DNA from: Clostridiaceae bacterium
Lineage (GTDB): Bacteria > Bacillota > Clostridia > Saccharofermentanales > DTU023
DNA: 64,000 nt
Direction: 5' to 3'
NCBI GenBank assembly: GCA_012841015.1
Contig: DUVN01000010.1
Coordinates: 62,001-126,000 of the forward strand
The position numbers were made by a program, and so were the translations under genes. Numbering within the stretch: position 1 is the first letter of the stretch; every line of letters begins with the position of its first letter. Below are positions 18,252 through 27,520 of the stretch, in pieces. The notes under the pieces are model-generated. The model was not told the origin of the DNA. It worked only from the letters and a program-made list of their open reading frames with translations, and searched no databases.

Positions 18252-21200
18252 ATTTAAGTCGCCCTCAACAACTTGTTTATGAAATGGATCGTTTTGGCGG
18301 TGGCGGTATTGCCACGATTACGACGAGTATTCTGTTTGAACGAATGATCGACACGTCAACTTGTGAAAATGCCATCCATAGGCTATACGAAATTAATGAT
18401 TCGTTGCGTATCCAATTAGAACGTCGGGATTCGGAGGTCTATCAGAAAGTTTTGCCTGACGTTACTCCTGCAATCAAACATCTTCAGTTTCTATCTTACG
18501 AGTCCTTTGAACAATATGCGGATCAGTATGCTAAAGAGCCGATGGATTTATTTGAACGCTTGAGCGAATTCACGGTTGTACAAATTGAAAACAGAACCGG
18601 CTTTCTTGTCAAAGTACATCACTTGATTGCGGATGCATGGTCTCTTCAGGTGATGAAAAGACAACTTGTGCGAATTATAGATGAGAAAACACCTGTAAGT
18701 TACAATTATGTGGAGTATTTAGCCTCCGAACAGCAATACTTGAAGAGTCGTCGATATAGTAAAAGTAGAGCGTTTTGGTTAGAGCAGTACGGACGATGCG
18801 ATGAGCCCACTCTGATCAGCGATAAAGTTTCATCGGATTTGACTACTGCAAGAAATGTTCTGGCCATTTCACGTAAGCAGAGTGATCAGATCAGGTCGTA
18901 TTGTGAAAGAAATGGCATAAGCGTTTACAGTTTCTTTCTCACTCTCTTTTCCGTTTATTTTTCAAAAATTAAGAACAACGTTGAGAAGTTTTATCTCGGT
19001 ACAGCCGTCATGAATCGTTCCGGCGAATTTGAAAAGAATACTTTCGGTATGTTCGTCAATACGGCCCCGCTTTTGGTCGAGCTGGATTATCAAAAGAGTT
19101 TCACTGAAAATGCTCAGCAGATTGAAACTGAAAACCTTAACGTGTTTCGCCACCAGCGCTTTCACTACGGCGAGATTCTCCGGGCATTAAGAGAAGAATA
19201 TAACTTTCAAGGACGTCTTTATGACACGGTACTCAGCTTTCATCTGGGAGATGAAGACGAAGAGGACTCAAAAGTCGCATGGCACCATTGCGGAATGCAA
19301 AATGAATCACTGCAGATTCACATTCGAAGTGAAAAGGGTGCGTTTCAGTTCTTCTTTGATTATCGAAAGGATGTCTTTTCTGACGATGATATTCGTGCGA
19401 TGCAGAGTCACCTGCTTGAGCTGGCCAACAACGCATTAAATTCTGGAAACAAGATCTGTGATCTCGACATTCTCTCGAGGGAAGAAGTTGAAAAAATCAT
19501 TGATGGTTTCAACGATACACAAGTGCCCTTTTCAAATAAATGCGTTCATCAGCTGTTCGAGGAACAAGTGGAGAAAACACCGGACAACATCGCGTTAAAG
19601 TTTGAAGAGAAGTCCTTTACTTATGCAGAAGTGCAGAAAATGGCGGAGAAAATCGCTCGTTGTCTTCGCATAGAGGGGATAGGCAGAGGCGATATTGTAG
19701 CGATTTTATCGAAACGCAGCTACCACATGGTCATTGCCATGCTGGGTATTATGAAGGCCGGTGGCGCGTATCTTCACCTTGACACGAATTATCCGGAACA
19801 AAGGATTCAAGACATTCTCAGTGATGCACATGTTGAAGTTGTCCTCACTTATGAGGCATCCTGTGCCAGAGTAAAGAATCTTGATATGGAGAAGATTCTT
19901 TCGACGGCAACAGATGAATCAGTGCTGGAAAATGTCAATGATCCTGATGATATGGCTGCTGTGATTTACACCAGCGGTTCAACCGGAAAGCCCAAAGGAT
20001 GCATGTTGCAGCATAAGGGGTTAGTGAACTTTGTTGAATCACAAGCTGAAAAGATATTAATGAATGAGAATGTTATTAGCCTTGCAATCCATACATTCGA
20101 CGGTTTTTTCTACGAAACGCTGGTTCCTGTTATACTTGGCGTTACATGCGTTTTAGCAAACGGCGACGAACAATTTAATCAAGAAAAGTTTGAATCCCTA
20201 ATATTCAAAAACGAACATTGTGGAATTTTCATGGTTCCATCACGGTTTAAACAATTGCAGCAAAACAGAAAGCGAAATTGGCTTTCTGAAAACATTCGGA
20301 CTGCTGTAATTGCTGGCGAGAAGTTCCCTGATGAGATTGTTGATTTATTCCATTTAGAAACCGCAGTATTCAATGCCTATGGTCCTGCGGAGTGCAGTGT
20401 ATGGATTAACCACATGAAGATTGATCCAAGTAAAGAAACAAGCATCGGCAAACCAATTCAAAATGTCATGATTTATATCCTTGACCGCTACAAAAAGCCC
20501 GTGCCCTTAGGCGTTCCGGGTGAAATATGTATTGGCGGGGTCTGCGTCGGTAAAGGATACATTAATCAGCCTGAGCTAACGGCTGAAAGATTCGTCGACA
20601 ATCCCTTTCACGGCGGGAAAATGTATCTAACCGGTGATATGGGCTTTTGGCGGGAAGAAGGAAACATCATATTCCTTGGTCGTAACGACAGACAAGTGAA
20701 GTTGCGCGGGTTGCGCATAGAGCCGGAAGAGATTGAGCGAGTTATGGAACAGATAGAAGGGGTCATCCAAGCGGCCGTTGAGGTGCGAGTCGATGAGAAA
20801 AATCGTCAATATCTTTGCGGGTTCTACACCGTACGGACAGGCGATGAGTTAACAAGCGACATGATCCGCTCAGAAATAGCTAAGATTCTACCACGTTATA
20901 TGGTGCCACACATCCTCAAAGAGATCGCTGCAATGCCGATGACGCCGAGCGGTAAATTAGACAGAAAGAATCTTCCGGATATTGACTATAGTTCACTCGT
21001 TGAACGTGTTGAGTTTGTTGAACCTAGAAACGATCTGGAGTTCTATCTTATAGAAGAGTATGAAGATATTCTCGGCGTTTCACCCATAAGCACACAGGAG
21101 GACTTGTTTGCGATAGGGCTTGACAGTTTGAAGGCCATCGACTTTGTAGCAAGAGCTCATGAAAACGGAATACGAGTTCAGTTGCAAAACGTTTTTGACT

Positions 21201-22456
21201 ATCCGTCTGTTAAAGAGTTAGCGAATTTTATTGAGAATAGAGGTAGAAAGCCGGCAGAGTATCAAAAAGAAGATTTTTCAGTGATTCAATCCTATCTTGA
21301 TGAGCAAGATTTCTCGGCTCATTCAGTCGGCGACAGGATCTTAGATCTGGGCGATACGCTTATTACCGGAGCGACAGGATATCTTGGCGCTCACATACTC
21401 TACCGCTATCTGCAAGAATATCCCGGAGATGCGTATTGCATCGTAAGAGGCAGTGATGAGGCCGATAGCCAGGCACGCCTGTATAACGTGTTGGAACATT
21501 ATTTTGGAGGCGATATCTCCTCTGCTTTTTCCTCAAGAATACATGTTTTATGTGCTGATTTGCAGAAGGATAACTTTGGTCTGGGGGAAGATGAATACAG
21601 GGATCTATTAGGAAAAGTTGAGACGGTCATCCATACCGCGGCGACAGTAAAGCATTACGGTTCGTATGACTACTTCCATGAAATCAATGTCGAAAGCGTC
21701 GAAAAGTTGATTTCTTTCTGCATCGAATCGGGGAGTCGTCTGCTGCATATATCGACTCTCAGCGTTTCGGGTATTACTCTTTTAGATCGAGAGAAGGCTC
21801 CACGTGTCTTTCATGAGAAAAATCTCTTCATTGGTCAATCCTTGGACAACGTCTACATCCGAAGCAAGTTTGAAGCGGAGAAGAGAATCTTAGAGGCGAT
21901 GGCCGCGGGAAGTCTATCAGGGCAAATCTTCCGGATGGGTAATCTCACGAATCGTTATTGTGATGGAAGATTCCAAATGAACTACGAGAGCAACGCGTTT
22001 TTGAACAGGATACGTTCCTTGTTAGCGCTTAGTTGTGTGCCGAGCGAGCTTGAACATTTTCCTGTTGAGTTTACACCGGTCGATCTTGCGGCAGAGGCGG
22101 TGCTTCGTCTCGCCCGCGCAGATATTCCGGCTCAAGTTTTCCATGTGCAGAATACGCATCTTCTTCCGCTCTCTTCACTCGCTCACTTGTTCCAAGCGAG
22201 TGGAAAAGAGATGGAGATTGTATCGTCGGATGTGTTTTACGCAGAATTCGCTGAAGCGATGAAGGACCCGAAGCGCCAGTTTATCTACGAGAGCTTTATT
22301 AACGAAATAGGTGAAGACGGGAAAATCTGTTTGGAAATCGACATTGAGCCTTCTAGCGAGCAAACAGTCAATATTCTGTCTCACATAGGGTTTGAGTGGC
22401 CGAAAGTTGATCTTGCCTACATTCAGAGATATTTGGAAGAGATCGATCGTTATTGA
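18248..22456 (+). CDS. Single-module NRPS: C-A-PCP-reductase
   Basis: A 1402-residue synthetase. The condensation domain (about 1-420) has an intact HHLIADAW at 124-131. The adenylation domain (about 435-915) has YTSGSTGKPKG from residue 574, HTFDGFFYE, NAYGPAE, YLTGDMG and PSGKLDRKNLP. The carrier serine is S960 in FAIGLDSLKA. The terminal thioester reductase (about 1035-1402) has TGATGYLG from 1040 and YxxxK (Y1203, K1207). There is no thioesterase, so release should be reductive, to an aldehyde or alcohol. A hand alignment to the GrsA pocket gives D-G-Y-F-V-A-A-V-W-K, which I cannot assign; it suggests a hydrophobic or aromatic residue. It overlaps the PPTase by 4 bp. Confidence 0.93.
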   Translation: MNLSRPQQLVYEMDRFGGGGIATITTSILFERMIDTSTCENAIHRLYEINDSLRIQLERRDSEVYQKVLPDVTPAIKHLQFLSYESFEQYADQYAKEPMDLFERLSEFTVVQIENRTGFLVKVHHLIADAWSLQVMKRQLVRIIDEKTPVSYNYVEYLASEQQYLKSRRYSKSRAFWLEQYGRCDEPTLISDKVSSDLTTARNVLAISRKQSDQIRSYCERNGISVYSFFLTLFSVYFSKIKNNVEKFYLGTAVMNRSGEFEKNTFGMFVNTAPLLVELDYQKSFTENAQQIETENLNVFRHQRFHYGEILRALREEYNFQGRLYDTVLSFHLGDEDEEDSKVAWHHCGMQNESLQIHIRSEKGAFQFFFDYRKDVFSDDDIRAMQSHLLELANNALNSGNKICDLDILSREEVEKIIDGFNDTQVPFSNKCVHQLFEEQVEKTPDNIALKFEEKSFTYAEVQKMAEKIARCLRIEGIGRGDIVAILSKRSYHMVIAMLGIMKAGGAYLHLDTNYPEQRIQDILSDAHVEVVLTYEASCARVKNLDMEKILSTATDESVLENVNDPDDMAAVIYTSGSTGKPKGCMLQHKGLVNFVESQAEKILMNENVISLAIHTFDGFFYETLVPVILGVTCVLANGDEQFNQEKFESLIFKNEHCGIFMVPSRFKQLQQNRKRNWLSENIRTAVIAGEKFPDEIVDLFHLETAVFNAYGPAECSVWINHMKIDPSKETSIGKPIQNVMIYILDRYKKPVPLGVPGEICIGGVCVGKGYINQPELTAERFVDNPFHGGKMYLTGDMGFWREEGNIIFLGRNDRQVKLRGLRIEPEEIERVMEQIEGVIQAAVEVRVDEKNRQYLCGFYTVRTGDELTSDMIRSEIAKILPRYMVPHILKEIAAMPMTPSGKLDRKNLPDIDYSSLVERVEFVEPRNDLEFYLIEEYEDILGVSPISTQEDLFAIGLDSLKAIDFVARAHENGIRVQLQNVFDYPSVKELANFIENRGRKPAEYQKEDFSVIQSYLDEQDFSAHSVGDRILDLGDTLITGATGYLGAHILYRYLQEYPGDAYCIVRGSDEADSQARLYNVLEHYFGGDISSAFSSRIHVLCADLQKDNFGLGEDEYRDLLGKVETVIHTAATVKHYGSYDYFHEINVESVEKLISFCIESGSRLLHISTLSVSGITLLDREKAPRVFHEKNLFIGQSLDNVYIRSKFEAEKRILEAMAAGSLSGQIFRMGNLTNRYCDGRFQMNYESNAFLNRIRSLLALSCVPSELEHFPVEFTPVDLAAEAVLRLARADIPAQVFHVQNTHLLPLSSLAHLFQASGKEMEIVSSDVFYAEFAEAMKDPKRQFIYESFINEIGEDGKICLEIDIEPSSEQTVNILSHIGFEWPKVDLAYIQRYLEEIDRY

Positions 22457-22768
22457 ATGTGACAGATTGGCAGGGTTGTTTCTATATGACTTACGGCGAG
22501 ATGCCGTGCTAGGATAGACGACGATAGGTTGTTTGAAAGACAAGCGAATATTCCATCATAGGCTAAGCCATCGTTCCGCGCACTGAGAGCCTCAAGTTGC
22601 GGTACCAAGAGCCATTATTACATGCGGAGTAATAAGACACGGCCATTTGTGAACGCGATTTCCACCCAATTGACAGTTTTTGCGAATTATGCGAAATTAT
22701 GCTCACTTATCTTGTGTAATATATAAGAGTAGAGAGAGTATTGGGGCACAGATTGGAAAAGGCAGAAA
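22457..22768. other. Intergenic region after the NRPS cluster
   Basis: No ORF or RNA gene that I can support. A TTGACA hexamer at 22670-22675 lies upstream of the repeated AATTATGCG/AAATTATGC, but no good -10 stands at 16-18 bp. TAATAT at 22718-22723 is another possible -10. A promoter for the following gene pair is likely somewhere here. No clear terminator for the NRPS is seen. Confidence 0.5.
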
Positions 22769-23362
22769 ATGGAATTATTGGCTTCGTACAACCGAATACT
22801 GAATCTAACTCAAGATATAGTTGATGATTCTTTCTCGGACGATGCACCTGAAGTCTCCTTGATCAAAGAAGATATTATGAACTTGATTAAGTGTGAGAAG
22901 ATCGTCTTGCAAGACTTACCGACGGAACGCTCGAAAATACAATTTGAAGAAACAAATGCTCAGAAGGTATTTAAGATATCTTTGGTGGCAGAGAGTCAGA
23001 GAAATATTGCTTACTTGATGCATGTCAGGCAATCTGTTTTTGCCCCTGAGAATTATTCTATACCACTGACTCTAATCATGCCGACTAAAAATATATGTTT
23101 GCTTAGATGCAACGGACCGCACGGTGAGCCTGATAATAGAAATGTATTCCATACATGTGCTCACAATCACACCTGCACTTCTGAAGACTTGATTGCTAGG
23201 AGATTAACAGATCCTAGTCATCGAGAATTAGCTCCGTACTCTAGCTTAAAAGGAGCGATAGATTACTTTGTCAGCGTTTGTAACATAGTGGACGTTACCC
23301 CTTACTTGCCGAAAGAAATTGCGTTTCTAAAGCAAATGACCTTTGATGATTATGGAAGATAG
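22769..23362 (+). CDS. Hypothetical protein, possibly DUF6978-like
   Basis: A 197-residue soluble protein. The middle shows LLRCNGPHGEPDNRN and then HTCAHNHTC, rich in His and Cys. The pattern resembles small proteins that combine an Asn-Pro-Asp-Gly-like strand with an H-x-H motif (DUF6978 as I recall it); I am not certain. It overlaps the next gene by 11-17 bp, so the two are probably co-translated. No signal peptide or membrane segment. Codon use is more AT-rich than the ribosomal genes. Confidence 0.6.
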   Translation: MELLASYNRILNLTQDIVDDSFSDDAPEVSLIKEDIMNLIKCEKIVLQDLPTERSKIQFEETNAQKVFKISLVAESQRNIAYLMHVRQSVFAPENYSIPLTLIMPTKNICLLRCNGPHGEPDNRNVFHTCAHNHTCTSEDLIARRLTDPSHRELAPYSSLKGAIDYFVSVCNIVDVTPYLPKEIAFLKQMTFDDYGR

Positions 23363-24125
23363 AATTTTGCAAAAACATTTAAGTGAAATCTTGGGCAGGG
23401 ATGCTGCTATTTACCCCGTTGCACCGGGGCGGTTACAGCTGGCAGTTCCTTATTACCATGCTGATGGTGACCCTATGGAGATTTATGCCCTGTCCGGTTC
23501 AGAAGATGGAACAGTTGTTTTGACTGACTGTGCAATGACGTTGATGCGTTTATCGTATACCGAAACCATCTCAGACTCACTGGTTGATGACATAAAGAAA
23601 CTCGTTAATCAATACGGATTTGACTTTGAAGGAGGGCAAATTTCTACAAAAGCCCCTATTGGTTCACTCTCTTCATACATTGCTAATTTTGCAATGACCA
23701 TATCCAAAGTGATGGGCCTGAGCCAGTTGTCAAAAAACAGAAATGTTTCCAAGTTCAAGGAAAATGTCGATGCGTTTATCATGCAGAACTTAAAAAAATA
23801 TAATCCGCAAAAGGATTATGTAATAGACGATCAAGATGATGTGAAAGCTGATTACAGGCTTGTTAATCCCACAGCTAAAGATATACAGCTCTTCATCTTT
23901 CCTATCATTAACACGAGTAATGCAATCGAAGTGTGGGGCACATTACAGTTTTGCCTTAACGCTAAGATCTTGTTTCGAAGCCTTGTCGCTTGTGAGAATC
24001 ACAGCAAATTAAGTAATGTTGCACTAAAAAGAATGGCTAACAATAGCGATAGTTTCCTGTTGTATGAAGATGATTTCTATGCGAATGCTGAGCAGAAAAT
24101 AGAAAGATTAACACAGATAACATAG
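23346..24125 (+). CDS. DUF1828-type hypothetical protein
   Basis: A 259-residue protein. The N-terminal part (about 5-95) with RLQLAVPYYHADGDPMEIYAL, VVLTDCAMTLMRL and YGFDFEGGQIS fits DUF1828, a family found in mobile or accessory regions with no settled function. ATG codons at 23346 and 23352 are both possible; both lie inside the end of the upstream gene. The pair may act as one system. Confidence 0.6.
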   Translation: MIMEDRILQKHLSEILGRDAAIYPVAPGRLQLAVPYYHADGDPMEIYALSGSEDGTVVLTDCAMTLMRLSYTETISDSLVDDIKKLVNQYGFDFEGGQISTKAPIGSLSSYIANFAMTISKVMGLSQLSKNRNVSKFKENVDAFIMQNLKKYNPQKDYVIDDQDDVKADYRLVNPTAKDIQLFIFPIINTSNAIEVWGTLQFCLNAKILFRSLVACENHSKLSNVALKRMANNSDSFLLYEDDFYANAEQKIERLTQIT

Positions 24126-24143
24126 ACAAACATGCAAGCATGA

Positions 24144-24187
24144 AAAATGCCGCAACCACCTTGCTGATTGATCGCGGCATTTTATTG
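24144..24187 (+). terminator. Terminator after the DUF1828 gene
   Basis: AAAATGCCGC and GCGGCATTTT form a 10-bp stem across a 20-base loop, followed by ATTGTT. The 3' half belongs to the first copy of the 65-bp direct repeat. Confidence 0.65.
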
Positions 24188-24216
24188 TTATGGACTGTAA
24201 CGGTTATTTCATCTTA
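24152..24216. repeat. 65-bp direct repeat, copy 1
   Basis: It matches 25621-25685 at 62 of 65 positions, in the same orientation. Copy 2 includes the last codons of the minus-strand aminotransferase gene. Copy 1 is therefore a detached duplicate of that gene's 3' end and terminator region. Confidence 0.9.
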
Positions 24217-24291
24217 ATTTGTTGGTCAGTGGGGAGGAGGTGTAAGGTGGATCTGCATTTCGCTTATTGTAATGAATGATGCGACCAAAGT

Positions 24292-24364
24292 GGAATTAGA
24301 TTCCGGAAAAGTCGAAAAATGCTTGACATAAAGCCGGATATCGTCTAAAATGGAATCAGATTCC
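24292..24364 (+). promoter_or_regulatory. Promoter with two GGAATNNNATTCC operators
   Basis: TTGACA (24323-24328) and TAAAAT (24346-24351) are spaced by 17 bp. The palindrome GGAATTAGATTCC (24292-24304) lies upstream of the -35, and GGAATCAGATTCC (24352-24364) immediately follows the -10. Centres are exactly 60 bp apart, and each is followed by CGGAAA and GTCGA. The layout suggests tight repression of the ATPase gene. The regulator is not identified. Confidence 0.75.
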
Positions 24365-24380
24365 GGAAAGGTCGAGAAAT

Positions 24381-25601
24381 ATGGCATATATTAAGCGTGC
24401 AGGCGAAGAAGCTCTTAAAAACTTACTGGACTCCTTTAAGATTGTTCTTGTAACAGGGCCTAGGCAAGTCGGGAAATCGACTATGTTAAAGGAGCTTTAC
24501 AGCGATGAGTATAATTACGTTACTTTAGATGACATTAATAGGCTTCAAATCGCACAGAGCGATCCCAAGTTGTTTTTTATCAACCACCCGGGAAAGCTTA
24601 TTATCGATGAGATTCAGTATTGTCCTGAATTGTTCGTCGAGATGAAGCGAATTGTCGATCAAAAGGACGAAACAGGACAGTTTATTTTAACAGGCTCTCA
24701 GACCTTTGCGCTGATGAAAAATGTAAGCGAAAGCTTGGCGGGCAGGGTCGGAATTATGGAATTGAAGCCCTTATCGACCCGCGAGATTTTAAGACGGGAA
24801 AGCAGGGCTCCCTTTAGCCCCTCCCTTGATTTGCTGCATTCTCCTGTACCGGACATTTCATATAATGAATTGTGGGAAAATATTCATCGAGGTTCGATGC
24901 CGGAGTTATATCGCAGACCGTCTTTGAATCCGGAATCGTTTTATGCTTCTTATGTATCGACGTTTATTCAAAGAGATGTAAGACAGTTAAGTGCCGTCCA
25001 GGATTTGAATTTGTTTAGTCGTTTTATTACAGTTTTAGCGGCCAGAACGAGTCAGGAACTCAATTATGCGGCTATCGCAAAGGATGTAGAGGTCGATCAA
25101 AAGACAATAAAATCGTGGGTTGGTATTTTAGAGGCAAGCGGCGTAATATATGTAATTTCGACTTTTTCCAACAACCATTTGAAAAGGGTTACGAAAGCGC
25201 CCGTTTTGTATTTTTTCGATACGGGTCTGGCAGCCTATTTAGGCAGATGGAAAACGGCGGAAACTCTCCAAAACGGCGCGTACTCGGGTGCTATTTTAGA
25301 AAACTATTGCGTTTCCGAAATTATTAAATCATATAGCAATCATGGAACTATAAATTATCCGATATATTTTTATCGAGATAAGGATAAAAGAGAAATCGAT
25401 TTAATTATCGAAGAATCGGGTGTTCTCTATCCGATAGAAATAAAACAATCCGCCGTTCCCAATATAAGAATGACGCGGCATATGTCCGTGCTGGAAAAGG
25501 CTCAGGGATTTAAGGTCGGACTCAAAACTATTCTTGCGCAGGTTGATCGTTACTATTTACTTGCGGAAGACACTTTGGTTTGTCCTATAAAGGATATTTA
25601 G
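24381..25601 (+). CDS. AAA-family ATPase with DUF4143 domain
   Basis: A 406-residue protein. The AAA_14 domain has Walker A VTGPRQVGKST (residues 24-34), Walker B KLIIDEIQYCPEL and sensor region ILTGSQ. The C-terminal DUF4143 part ends with REIDLIIEESGVLYPIEIKQS, a PD-(D/E)xK-like motif. Family members are common in variable loci; their biochemical role is unsettled. It has its own operator-flanked promoter and is bracketed by 65-bp direct repeats, so it looks like an inserted cassette. Confidence 0.88.
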   Translation: MAYIKRAGEEALKNLLDSFKIVLVTGPRQVGKSTMLKELYSDEYNYVTLDDINRLQIAQSDPKLFFINHPGKLIIDEIQYCPELFVEMKRIVDQKDETGQFILTGSQTFALMKNVSESLAGRVGIMELKPLSTREILRRESRAPFSPSLDLLHSPVPDISYNELWENIHRGSMPELYRRPSLNPESFYASYVSTFIQRDVRQLSAVQDLNLFSRFITVLAARTSQELNYAAIAKDVEVDQKTIKSWVGILEASGVIYVISTFSNNHLKRVTKAPVLYFFDTGLAAYLGRWKTAETLQNGAYSGAILENYCVSEIIKSYSNHGTINYPIYFYRDKDKREIDLIIEESGVLYPIEIKQSAVPNIRMTRHMSVLEKAQGFKVGLKTILAQVDRYYLLAEDTLVCPIKDI

Positions 25602-25620
25602 TACTGTCAAGTGATGTTTT

Positions 25621-25685
25621 GCAACCACCTTGCTGATTGATCGCAGCATTTTGTTGTTATGAACTGTAACGGTTATTTCATCTTA
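25621..25685. repeat. 65-bp direct repeat, copy 2
   Basis: Second copy of the repeat at 24152-24216, with 3 mismatches. Its right end overlaps the stop and last four codons of the minus-strand aminotransferase gene. Confidence 0.9.
25631..25655 (+). terminator. Terminator after the AAA ATPase gene
   Basis: TGCTG (25631-25635) and CAGCA (25644-25648) form a short hairpin followed by TTTTGTT. It lies inside repeat copy 2, between convergent genes. Confidence 0.45.
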
Positions 25686-26908
25686 TTGTCGCGCTTGAAC
25701 GACTTTAGGCACATGTCGAACAGGGGCAGGGACGACTTAATGCGCTCGAGAGAAACGCAGTACGATATTCGTAGGTAGCCCGGACATGCGAAGCTTTCCG
25801 ACGGCACGATGAGGAGATTGTAGTTTAATCTCGCGTAGTCGGAGAAGGCCTGCGCATTACCCCCCGGAGCTTCGACAAACATGTAGAAGGCACCTTCAGG
25901 CTTGACGCAGTTGTACCCGACTTCTGTCAGCCCCTCGTACATTGCCTGTCGATTGAGATCGTACGAGGCGAGATCGGGCTTTACGTCGACGCAAAGCTTG
26001 ACGACTCGCTGTATTAGCGAGGGGGCGCAGACGTATCCGAGTGAACGTGCCGAGCCAGCGATGGCGTCACAGATATCGCGCGCTGCATTGGCTTCGGGAT
26101 GGACGAGCGCGTAGCCGATGCGTTCTCCAGGCATAGAAAAGGCCTTGCTGTAAGAGTAGCAAACAATCGTATTTCTATAGATATTTGGTATGAACGGTGT
26201 AACTACGCCGTCATAGACGAGTTCGCGGTACGGCTCATCGGAGACGATGTAGATGGGGCGACCGATATCACGAGCTTTTCTGTGTAGGAGATCGCCGAGC
26301 GCTTTTAACTCCTCCGTCGTGTAGACGCGCCCAGTCGGATTGTTGGGCGAGTTCAGGATGATCCCTCGCGTTGCCGGCGTGATGGCAGCTTCAATCCCTT
26401 CAATCGAAATGCCGAAATCAGGAAACTTCGGTGGGACAACGATGAGCTTCGCACCGTTTCCTTCTACATAGCACAAGTATTCGGGGAAATACGGTGCTAG
26501 CGTGATGAACTCATTTCTTTCGCCCGTGATCGATAGAGCACGGAATGTAATCGTCAAGGCGGCGGAGGCGCCACACGTAACATAAATCGAGTTTTCATCA
26601 TAGGCGCACCCGTATTCGCGATTAATTTGTCCTACGATTGCTTTTCTGACCTCGAGATCACCGGGGGCACTTGTATAACCGTGGAGTGTGAGGGGGTTGC
26701 TTTCTTTCAATAACGAGAAAAAAGCCTCCTCGATTTGGCGTGGAGGGGGGACACTCGGGTTTCCGATGCTAAAGTCGAAAATCGACGCACTACCTACCTC
26801 GCGTGCCTTCATTTTGCCGTATTCAAAGAGTTCACGTATGGCCGAACGCTGTCGGCCATAGGCGAGGGAGAAGTCTGAGACTAATTGTTTTGCGTTTTGA
26901 TCAGTCAT
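25673..26908 (-). CDS. Pyridoxal-phosphate aminotransferase, class I/II
   Basis: A 411-residue aminotransferase. Typical motifs are NSPNNPTGRVYT, VSDEPYRELVYDG and the PLP lysine in YSYSKAFSMPGERIGY. It follows iorA and iorB on the same strand, 15 bp after iorB. In that setting it would convert aromatic amino acids to the arylpyruvates used by the oxidoreductase; this is inferred from context. AAAGGA precedes the ATG. Confidence 0.88.
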   Translation of the reverse strand: MTDQNAKQLVSDFSLAYGRQRSAIRELFEYGKMKAREVGSASIFDFSIGNPSVPPPRQIEEAFFSLLKESNPLTLHGYTSAPGDLEVRKAIVGQINREYGCAYDENSIYVTCGASAALTITFRALSITGERNEFITLAPYFPEYLCYVEGNGAKLIVVPPKFPDFGISIEGIEAAITPATRGIILNSPNNPTGRVYTTEELKALGDLLHRKARDIGRPIYIVSDEPYRELVYDGVVTPFIPNIYRNTIVCYSYSKAFSMPGERIGYALVHPEANAARDICDAIAGSARSLGYVCAPSLIQRVVKLCVDVKPDLASYDLNRQAMYEGLTEVGYNCVKPEGAFYMFVEAPGGNAQAFSDYARLNYNLLIVPSESFACPGYLRISYCVSLERIKSSLPLFDMCLKSFKRDNKMK

Positions 26909-26923
26909 CTAGAGTCCTTTCGG

Positions 26924-27520
26924 TTATTTGTTGTCTGCACGTGCCATGGACCGACCAAGTTCAAACGCCTTGCGGTTAATATCCAAATACCTTGGCGGAA
27001 CTTGTTTTTCGAGGGCACTGTCCCAATCGAGCCGACCCATTTCGAAGGCCTCGACCATCGCACCCAACAGGATGATGTTCATGACGCGCGCATTGCCTAG
27101 TTCAATCGCAGCCTGTCCGGCGTTAAAAGCGATCACGCGGAACACTTTTGAAAGTTCTTCAATGTAATTGTCGGGATACTCAGCCTTTCCCGAAGCAACG
27201 GGCAGGGGCATGATCTTGTAATCGTTGACGATGATGATACCATCCTTTTTGAGAACGGGCGTGCTTCGAACGGCTTCCATCTGTTCAAAGGCGACGAGTA
27301 TATCGGCGGCGCCTTTTCCGACGAGGGGAGATTCGACTTTTTTACCGTAGCGAACGGTCGTCGAGACGCTTCCGCCTCTTTGAGCCATGCCGTGAATTTC
27401 ACTCATTTTGACATCATAGCCTGCATCGATCAGGGCCGTCGTCAAAACGCGGCTGACGAGAATGGTACCCTGTCCTCCGACACCGGCGAGGACAATTGTT
27501 CTGACATCGTTGTTCATCAC
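26924..27520 (-). CDS. iorB: Indolepyruvate:ferredoxin oxidoreductase beta subunit
   Basis: A 198-residue subunit of the pyruvate ferredoxin oxidoreductase gamma-like family, with GVGGQGTILVSRVL near the start and SEIHGMAQRGGSVSTTVRYG, both hallmarks. It pairs with IorA to decarboxylate arylpyruvates to aryl-acyl-CoA, reducing ferredoxin. Its ATG overlaps the iorA stop by 4 bp. Confidence 0.93.
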   Translation of the reverse strand: MMNNDVRTIVLAGVGGQGTILVSRVLTTALIDAGYDVKMSEIHGMAQRGGSVSTTVRYGKKVESPLVGKGAADILVAFEQMEAVRSTPVLKKDGIIIVNDYKIMPLPVASGKAEYPDNYIEELSKVFRVIAFNAGQAAIELGNARVMNIILLGAMVEAFEMGRLDWDSALEKQVPPRYLDINRKAFELGRSMARADNK

